Below, piece by piece: positions 58,502-64,000 of a DNA stretch of 64,000 nt. The translations under genes and the position numbers were made by a program. Source of the DNA: Acidimicrobiia bacterium (GTDB taxonomy: Bacteria > Actinomycetota > Acidimicrobiia > Acidimicrobiales > Poriferisodalaceae); NCBI GenBank assembly GCA_022820505.1, contig JAJEFK010000005.1:1-64000 (forward strand). The letters run 5' to 3'. The number at the start of each line of letters is the position of its first letter. Position 1 is the stretch's first letter. The notes below the pieces were generated by a model that searched no databases, was not told where the DNA came from, and saw only the letters and a list, made by a program, of their open reading frames with translations.

Positions 58502-59635
58502 TCATGGCTCGGGCCAGGGGTCGGCGGTGTCTGGGATGTCGGGGATGTCGGCCAGGGAGTCGTTGTCGGCGCCTTCTTTGCGGCCGGTCCAGCGGACGTG
58601 ACCGGGTGTGGCGCTGAGGCGGGCAATCACGTTCTGCTGCATGAGGCCGTCGACTTCCACGAACACCTCGCGGGACGTGGCATGGGGGTCGTCTGCGAGC
58701 TGGCTCATGTCGAGGACCGGAGCCGCGGCTGCCTGGGCGTTGTCGAAGGCCTCGACTGCTTCGGCCAGCGTGCGCTGTGACACCCAGTCGGCCATTGCCT
58801 CGTCGAGCTCGGCGCGATGGGCCATGCGGCCCTCGAAGGTGGTGAAGCGCTCGTCGTCGCCGATGCCGATCATCTCCATGACCCGTGCAGCAACCGAGTC
58901 AGTGGAGCTGCTGACGGCCAGCCACCCGCCGTCGGCGGCCTGGTAGGTGCCGCGGGGGACGCTGTAGGGGATGCCTGAACCGAGGCGGGGCTGCAGGTAG
59001 CCCTCGGTATGCCATGCGGTCATGAGCGGGCCCATCGCCTGCGACATCGACTCGAGCAGGTTGACGTCGACCACCTGGCCGATGCCGCTGCGCAGGGCCA
59101 CCAATGCCGCGAACGCCCCGGCCAGGCCGGCCATCTCGTCGGTGAGCGCCACCGGCGGCAGCAGCGGCGCGCCGTCGGCCTCGCCGTTCATCGAGGCGAA
59201 GCCGCTCATCGCCTCGGCGAGCGTGGCGAAGCCCGGCCGGTCGCGGTAGGGACCGTCCTGGCCGAAGCCGGTCAGCCGCACGACGACCAGCTTCGGGTTG
59301 GCTGCGATCAGCTCGTCGGGCACCAGGCCGAGCGCTTCGAGCTTGCCGGGCCGGAAGTTCTCCACCAGCACATCGGCGACAGCGAGCAGCCGGCGCAGCA
59401 GCGCGAGGTCGTCGGCGGCCTTGAGATCGAGCGTGACGCAGCGTTTGTTGCGGTTGACCAGACGCCACCAGAGGGTCTCGCCCTGTGCGTCACGCCATCC
59501 CATGTTGCGGACGGTGTCGCCTCCCGGCCGCTCCACCTTGATGACATCAGCACCGAAGTCGGCGAGGTAGCGGGCGCAGTGCGGCCCGGCGAACACCGAC
59601 GACAGGTCGATGACTCGCAGGCCGTCGAGCGGCAT
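58502..59635 (-). CDS. CaiB/BaiF family CoA transferase
   Basis: 377 residues. Begins PLDGLRVIDLSSVFAGPHCARYLADFGADVIKVERPGGD, with the family blocks NRNKRCVTLDLK, DVLVENFRPGKLEALGL and ALTDEMAGLAGAF, where the catalytic Asp is expected. Class III CoA transferases move CoA between acids such as succinate, mesaconate or carnitine. The acceptor is not clear here; pccB and meaA nearby suggest dicarboxylic or branched acids. ATG at 59635 is the usual N-terminus. Confidence 0.9.
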   Translation of the reverse strand: MPLDGLRVIDLSSVFAGPHCARYLADFGADVIKVERPGGDTVRNMGWRDAQGETLWWRLVNRNKRCVTLDLKAADDLALLRRLLAVADVLVENFRPGKLEALGLVPDELIAANPKLVVVRLTGFGQDGPYRDRPGFATLAEAMSGFASMNGEADGAPLLPPVALTDEMAGLAGAFAALVALRSGIGQVVDVNLLESMSQAMGPLMTAWHTEGYLQPRLGSGIPYSVPRGTYQAADGGWLAVSSSTDSVAARVMEMIGIGDDERFTTFEGRMAHRAELDEAMADWVSQRTLAEAVEAFDNAQAAAAPVLDMSQLADDPHATSREVFVEVDGLMQQNVIARLSATPGHVRWTGRKEGADNDSLADIPDIPDTADPWPEP

Positions 59636-59667
59636 GGCCGCAGCGTGGTTCGGGCCTTCGGGCACGG

Positions 59668-59874
59668 CTAGCGGTAGCGGACGGCGGGCCAGGACGTGGG
59701 GGCTTGCCAGGGACGGCCGCTGAAGCGCCATCTGCTGGACGTCGCCGCGTGCGGGTCGGCCGGGGCGGGACGGGGCCACAGCAGCTCGAGCGCCGTGACG
59801 ATCGCGGCGGCCTCTTCCGCGGTCGCCGCGGGAGTGATGGCCACGTGCGAAGCGTCGATCACAGGTGCTGTCAC
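59668..59874 (-). CDS. acyl-CoA carboxylase epsilon subunit
   Basis: 68 residues. A helical stretch TAEEAAAIVTALELLW, a Pro/Ala linker, and a C-terminal SRWRFSGRPWQAPTSWPAVRYR, the pattern of AccE/PccE proteins. In actinobacteria this small chain bridges the alpha and beta subunits of acyl-CoA carboxylase and stimulates it. It starts 14 nt after pccB on the same strand, which supports the call. GTG start. Confidence 0.85.
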   Translation of the reverse strand: MTAPVIDASHVAITPAATAEEAAAIVTALELLWPRPAPADPHAATSSRWRFSGRPWQAPTSWPAVRYR

Positions 59875-59888
59875 CGGTCGCTCGCCCG

Positions 59889-61445
59889 TTAGAGCGGCAC
59901 GTTGCCGTGCTTGCGGCGCGGCAACTCCTCACGCTTGGCGCCGATCATGTCGAACGCGGCGATGACCTTCTGGCGGGTCTCGGCGGGGTCGATGACCGCA
60001 TCCACGATTCCCCGCTCGGCCGCGATGTAGGGGTTCGCGTACTTGCGGCTGTACTCGTCGACCAGCGCTGCCTTGCGAGCCTCGGGATCGGCGGCCTGCT
60101 GCAGCTCGCGCCGGTTCAGGATCTCCACCGCTCCCTGCGGGCCCATGACGGCCAGCTCGGCGGTGGGCCACGCGAAGCTGACATCGCAGCCGACGGACTT
60201 GGAGTCCATCACGACGTAGGCGCCGCCGTAGGCCTTGCGGGTGATGACCTGCACCCGGGGCACGGTCGCCTCGCAGTAGGCGTACAGAAGCTTGGCGCCG
60301 TGGCGGATGATGCCGCCGTGTTCCTGGTCGACGCCGGGCAGGAAGCCGGGCACGTCCACGAAGGTCAGCAGCGGGATGTTGAAGGCGTCGCAGAAGCGCA
60401 CGAACCGGGCCGCCTTCTCTGACGACTCGATGTCGAGCACGCCGGCCATCACCATCGGCTGGTTGCCCACAACGCCCACCGAGCGGCCGCCGACGCGTGC
60501 GAAACCGCACACGATCGAACCGGCCCACGCGGCGTGGTACTCGAAGAACTCGCCGTCGTCGACGACCTCGGCGATCACCTGCTTCATGTCGTAGGGCACG
60601 TTGGGGCTCTGCGGCATGAGGTCGCGCAGCGTCGGGCACCAGCGATCGGGCTCGTCTGCGGTTTCAACGACCGGCGGTGCGTCAAGGTTGTTCGACGGCA
60701 GGAACGACAGCAGGTAGCGCACGTCGTCGAGCACGGCCTTCTCGTCGGCAGCGACGAACGTGGCCACGCCCGACTTGGTGCTGTGCGAGCCGGTGCCGCC
60801 GAGCTCTTCGAGCGTCACGTCCTCGCCGGTGACCGTCTTCACCACGTCGGGGCCGGTGATGAACATGTGGCTGGAGTCGCGCACCATGAAGATGAAGTCG
60901 GTCATGGCGGGCGAATAGACGGCGCCGCCGGCGCACGGGCCCATGATCACGCTGATCTGCGGGATCACACCCGACGCGAGCACGTTGCGGCGGAAGATGC
61001 CGCCGTAGCCCGCCAGCGAGACCACGCCCTCCTGGATGCGGGCACCGGCGCCGTCGTTGAGGCCGATGATCGGCGCGCCGACCGACTCGGCGAGGTCCAT
61101 GACCTTGTGGGTCTTCTCGGCGAACACCTCGCCCAGGGCGCCGCCGAACACGGTGAAGTCCTGGCTGGCCACGAACACCTTGCGGCCGTCGATGTTGCCC
61201 CAGCCGGTGATGATGCCGTCGGTGTAGGGGCGCTCGTCGAGGCCGACATCGTGGGCCCGGTGGCGGGCCAGCATGTCAAGCTCGTGGAAGGTGCCTTCGT
61301 CGAAGAGGTACTCGATGCGCTCGCGGGCGAGCATCTTGCCCTTGTCGTGCTGCCGCTGGACAGCACGCTCGGTGCCGGCGTTCAGCGCCTCGTCGCGTCG
61401 GCGGGACAGCTCTTCCAGCCGCTCGTCCATGGTCGGCTCAGACAT
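59889..61445 (-). CDS. pccB: propionyl/acyl-CoA carboxylase beta subunit
   Basis: 518 residues of the carboxyltransferase fold. MDERLEELSRRRDEALNAG begins the family, then KVFVASQDFTVFGGALGEV, GLNDGAGARIQEG, GPCAGGAVYSPAMTDF, and in the second half GVVGNQPMVMAGVLDIES, DVPGFLPG and KAYGGAYVVM. It transfers carboxyl from biotin to propionyl- or acetyl-CoA. The alpha/biotin subunit is not in this window. ATG lies 7 nt after TAGGCT (61453-61458). Confidence 0.95.
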   Translation of the reverse strand: MSEPTMDERLEELSRRRDEALNAGTERAVQRQHDKGKMLARERIEYLFDEGTFHELDMLARHRAHDVGLDERPYTDGIITGWGNIDGRKVFVASQDFTVFGGALGEVFAEKTHKVMDLAESVGAPIIGLNDGAGARIQEGVVSLAGYGGIFRRNVLASGVIPQISVIMGPCAGGAVYSPAMTDFIFMVRDSSHMFITGPDVVKTVTGEDVTLEELGGTGSHSTKSGVATFVAADEKAVLDDVRYLLSFLPSNNLDAPPVVETADEPDRWCPTLRDLMPQSPNVPYDMKQVIAEVVDDGEFFEYHAAWAGSIVCGFARVGGRSVGVVGNQPMVMAGVLDIESSEKAARFVRFCDAFNIPLLTFVDVPGFLPGVDQEHGGIIRHGAKLLYAYCEATVPRVQVITRKAYGGAYVVMDSKSVGCDVSFAWPTAELAVMGPQGAVEILNRRELQQAADPEARKAALVDEYSRKYANPYIAAERGIVDAVIDPAETRQKVIAAFDMIGAKREELPRRKHGNVPL

Positions 61446-61582
61446 TCAGGAAAGCCTACGAGAGCGAGCCGTCCCCTAGCTCAGGCGGTCCCTACCAGCC
61501 CATTTCTCCCGCTCTTGTTCGCTGCGCTCACGGGCCGCTCGGGCCACGGCTTCGCCTTCGGCTCAGCCTCTAGGCTGCCCGT

Positions 61583-61942
61583 ATGGAACTGGGGCCTGTG
61601 CATCACGTTTCGATCAACTGCGCCGATGTGGATGCTGCGGCGCCGTTCTACACCGACGTCCTGGGCATGAAGCAGCTCGACCGGCCCGACTTCGGCTTCA
61701 ACGGGCGGTGGCTGCAGACGCCCGGCGGTGGCGAGGTGCACTTGATCGAGGTGGCCGACTGGGTGGCGCCCAAGGGCCAGCACTGGGCCTTCAAGGTGGA
61801 CGACATCGATGCCACCGTGGCCGAGCTGCGCGATGCCGGCGTGAGGGTCAAGGACCCGGTGGCGCTGCCGGGCACCACGGCCCGCCAGACGTTCTTCTTC
61901 GACCCGGCCGGCAACATGATCGAGCTGAACCAGCCCGCCTGA
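61583..61942 (+). CDS. VOC family protein (glyoxalase-like)
   Basis: 119 residues. HHVSINCADVDAAAPFYTDVLGM and WAFKVDDIDATVAELRDAGVRV mark the paired beta-alpha-beta modules; FFFDPAGNMIELNQ holds the C-terminal metal Glu. Next to carboxylase genes it might act as an epimerase, but methylmalonyl-CoA epimerases are usually longer, so it is left unassigned. ATG lies 6 nt after TAGGCT (61571-61576). Confidence 0.85.
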   Translation: MELGPVHHVSINCADVDAAAPFYTDVLGMKQLDRPDFGFNGRWLQTPGGGEVHLIEVADWVAPKGQHWAFKVDDIDATVAELRDAGVRVKDPVALPGTTARQTFFFDPAGNMIELNQPA

Positions 61943-61959
61943 GCCCAGCCTCGCTCCGA

Positions 61960-62880
61960 CTAGGTGTCCGTCCGGTAGGCCGCGAGGTTCATCACCCGGT
62001 CGAACAGGCTTTCGGCGCCGATCCGTTCGCAGAGCTCTTCGAAACCCCGGTGCGGGCCGCGCCAGGCCATCTCGTCGACGCTGTCTGACACCGGCGCATC
62101 CGTTCGCACCGTGGCGATGCGGCGGAACAGCAGGGCGAGTTCTCGCTCGTCGGCGAGCGTTGCAGCGAGCCCGGCCGCACCCCGGACCTTGGGCGCCCAG
62201 TCGTCGTGCGAGTCCGGGATGTTCTCGATGTGGCCGTAGTGCGACAGCATCACCGACGTCGACTTGGCGCCCCAGCCCCGCAGGCCCGGAAACCCATCGG
62301 CGCTGTCGCCCACCAAGCCCAGGTAGTCGGGTATGGACTCAGGGCTGACGCCGAACTTCGCCTCCACGCCGGCCACGTCGATGATCTCGTCGGCCCGGCG
62401 GTCCCACTGGACGACCTTGCCGCCGACGCACTGGCCCAAGTCCTTGTCGGGCGTGCAGATCAGCACCTGCCGGACACGGTCGTCGTCGGCAGCCATCGCC
62501 GCGCCTGCTGCCATGGCGTCATCGGCTTCGAACTCGATCATCGGCCACACGGCCACGCCCAGCGACCTCAGGGCATCCTCGGTGGGATGGAACTGCGCCA
62601 GCAGGTCGGGCTCGATCCCCGAGCCGTCCTTGTACCCGGGCCACAGATCGTTGCGGAACGACTCCACGACATGGTCGGTAGCCACAGCCACATGGGTGGC
62701 GCCGCCTTCCAGCAGCATCACGATGTTGCCGAGCACGCCTCGCAACGCCCCGACCTCGCTGCCGTCGGGCGCCTTCCGGCTGGGTACCGCGAAGAAGTGA
62801 CGGAACAGCTCGTAGGTGCCGTCGATCAGGTGAACATCGACCTGCCCGCCGGCGGGCGGCGCTCCCGCTGATCCCTCCAT
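61960..62880 (-). CDS. 5'-3' exonuclease (PolA N-terminal-domain type)
   Basis: 306 residues. VHLIDGTYELFRHFF, FEADDAMAAGAAMA, LICTPDKDLGQCV and GDSADGFPGLRGWGAKS are the metal-binding and helix-3-turn motifs of the flap/5'-nuclease family. As a stand-alone protein it could remove RNA primers or flaps. ATG is 7 nt after TAGGGT (62888-62893 on the minus strand). It converges with the VOC gene. Confidence 0.9.
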   Translation of the reverse strand: MEGSAGAPPAGGQVDVHLIDGTYELFRHFFAVPSRKAPDGSEVGALRGVLGNIVMLLEGGATHVAVATDHVVESFRNDLWPGYKDGSGIEPDLLAQFHPTEDALRSLGVAVWPMIEFEADDAMAAGAAMAADDDRVRQVLICTPDKDLGQCVGGKVVQWDRRADEIIDVAGVEAKFGVSPESIPDYLGLVGDSADGFPGLRGWGAKSTSVMLSHYGHIENIPDSHDDWAPKVRGAAGLAATLADERELALLFRRIATVRTDAPVSDSVDEMAWRGPHRGFEELCERIGAESLFDRVMNLAAYRTDT

Positions 62881-63038
62881 GGCCGCGACCCTAGGAGGCA
62901 GCTCAGCCTCCGCAGGGCACTGCCGCCACGGCCCGCTCTAGAGTTGGCGCGGCCGATCCGCCGGGACACACCTCCGGCAACGCGCTGCACACCACGGCCA
63001 CCACCGCATACGACAGCCCATGACCCTGAGGGGACGAC

Positions 63039-64000
63039 ATGAAGGTTCCGTTTACTGTTTCCGACTTCCTGTACCGGGCCGAGAACGTGTACCCGGACCG
63101 GGTGGCGCTGGCCGACGAACCCGAAGCGCCCGGCGGCGGGCTCGGGGAGATCACCTATGCCCAGTTCGGCGACCTCGTGCGCGCCCAGGCAGCCAAGCTG
63201 GACCAGCTCGGCATCGGGCACGGCGAACGGGTGGCGATGGTGTCGCAGAACGCCGGCCGGCTGATGACGTCGTTCTACGGCGTGTCGGGCTACGGCCGCA
63301 TCTTCGTGCCGATCAACTTCCGGCTCAGCCACGACGAGATCAGCTACATCATCGATCACTGCGGCGCCACGATGCTGCTGGTGGACCCCTCCATGGAGGA
63401 CACCTGCAAGGACATCGACGTGGAGCACTTCGTAGTGATGGGCACCGACGCCGACGACCAGATGTACGCGCCGGGCGCGGAGCCGGCCCCGTGGACGCCC
63501 GACGAGGACGTCACCGCCACCATCAACTACACCTCGGGCACCACCGCACGCCCAAAGGGCGTGCAGCAGACCCACCGGGCGCTGTGGGTGAACGCCACCA
63601 CGTTCGGCTGGCACTCGGGCGTCAGCGACCGTGACGTGTACCTGCACACGCTGCCGATGTTCCACTGCAACGGCTGGGGCATGCCCTACGCCGTCACAGG
63701 CATGGGCGGCAAGCACGTGGTGCAGCGCGAGGTGCGCGGCCCCGAGATCCTGAAGCGCATCGAGCACCACGGCGTGACGCTGATGTGCGGCGCTCCTGCC
63801 GTGGTGGCCGCGGTGCTGGATGCAGCGGCCGAGTGGGAGGGCCCCATTCCCGGCAGCGGGCAGGTGCGGATGGTGGTGGCGGGCGCGCCGCCGCCCACGC
63901 GCACCATCGCCCGCATGGAGACCGAGCTGGGCTGGGAGTTCATCCAGATCTACGGCCTCACCGAGACGGCGCCGCTGCTGACCATGAACCGCTGCCGGCC
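63039..64000 (+). CDS. acyl-CoA synthetase (AMP-dependent ligase), partial
   Basis: First 320 residues; the gene continues past the window edge. The adenylation domain shows VPINFRLSHDEISYIIDHCG, the P-loop INYTSGTTARPKGVQQTHRAL (about residue 160), HCNGWGMPYAV and the A5 block QIYGLTETAP. These fit fatty-acyl-CoA ligases of the FadD type. It activates a carboxylic acid with ATP and CoA. GAGGGG lies upstream of the ATG at 63039. Confidence 0.93.
   Translation, partial: MKVPFTVSDFLYRAENVYPDRVALADEPEAPGGGLGEITYAQFGDLVRAQAAKLDQLGIGHGERVAMVSQNAGRLMTSFYGVSGYGRIFVPINFRLSHDEISYIIDHCGATMLLVDPSMEDTCKDIDVEHFVVMGTDADDQMYAPGAEPAPWTPDEDVTATINYTSGTTARPKGVQQTHRALWVNATTFGWHSGVSDRDVYLHTLPMFHCNGWGMPYAVTGMGGKHVVQREVRGPEILKRIEHHGVTLMCGAPAVVAAVLDAAAEWEGPIPGSGQVRMVVAGAPPPTRTIARMETELGWEFIQIYGLTETAPLLTMNRCR

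Noticed and set aside
61547-61572. Rho-independent terminator before the VOC gene
   Set aside because: GGCTTCGCC can pair, but the stem is short, there is no U-tract, and the site overlaps the promoter region.

Overview
The window is high-GC DNA that reads as the chromosome of an actinobacterium, most likely of the class Acidimicrobiia (inference). The pointers are three WhiB regulators, a DUF222/HNH (13E12-type) protein, cell-wall-binding-repeat-2 domains, an acyl-CoA carboxylase epsilon subunit beside its beta subunit, eukaryote-like GSII next to GSI and a GlnR-like regulator, and many genes that start 6 to 9 nt after a TAnnnT box, as leaderless actinobacterial mRNAs do.

Layout. 1-8.1 kb: a broken nucleotidyltransferase, an ArsR-VOC operon behind a doubled operator, a secreted protein of unknown role, a CWB2/RCC1 surface protein, a PDZ-Lon membrane protease, a HEAT-repeat protein and the HNH protein. 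8.1-15.4 kb: a lipoprotein receptor, the colinear set SDR-moaE-membrane protein-mreB (mreB apparently starting at CTG), a DUF2342 protein and an MFS transporter. 15.4-22.4 kb: a complete phosphate module, pstS-pstC-pstA-pstB-phoU-kinase-regulator, behind a four-unit PHO box. 22.3-23.6 kb: two whiB genes and tatA. 23.7-27.6 kb: a compact tad/Flp pilus operon. 27.7 kb: selC (tRNA-Sec). 28-36.4 kb: a metallophosphoesterase, a sigma factor, nadE, and a nitrogen block (glnII, glnA, a GlnR-like regulator) with small redox and detoxification genes. 36.6-43.4 kb: a shrunken xanthine-dehydrogenase-like fusion, an Fe-S carrier, ApbC, selA, selB and a third whiB. 43.4-46.7 kb: NfeD, a receiver protein, tRNA-Pro with strong terminators, and a beta-hydroxyacid dehydrogenase. 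46.7-50.2 kb: a small probable island with a serine recombinase. 50.2-52.6 kb: asd and lysC. 52.8-64 kb: a cyclophilin, aat, a MeaA-type mutase, a membrane DCC fusion, a CaiB transferase, pccB-accE, a VOC protein, an exonuclease and an acyl-CoA ligase cut by the window edge.

How the parts connect. The phosphate block is a self-contained sense-and-import circuit. selC, selA and selB together show that the cell decodes UGA as selenocysteine, although no selenoprotein was recognised here. meaA, pccB/accE, the CaiB transferase, the VOC protein and the acyl-CoA ligase point to acyl-CoA and propionyl/ethylmalonyl-CoA metabolism.

The least explained feature is a 117-119 nt hairpin element in three intergenic copies (36465, 51227 and 52658). 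Its inner stem differs in sequence between copies but stays perfectly paired, while its internal-loop bases stay the same, so it behaves like a conserved RNA or DNA structure.
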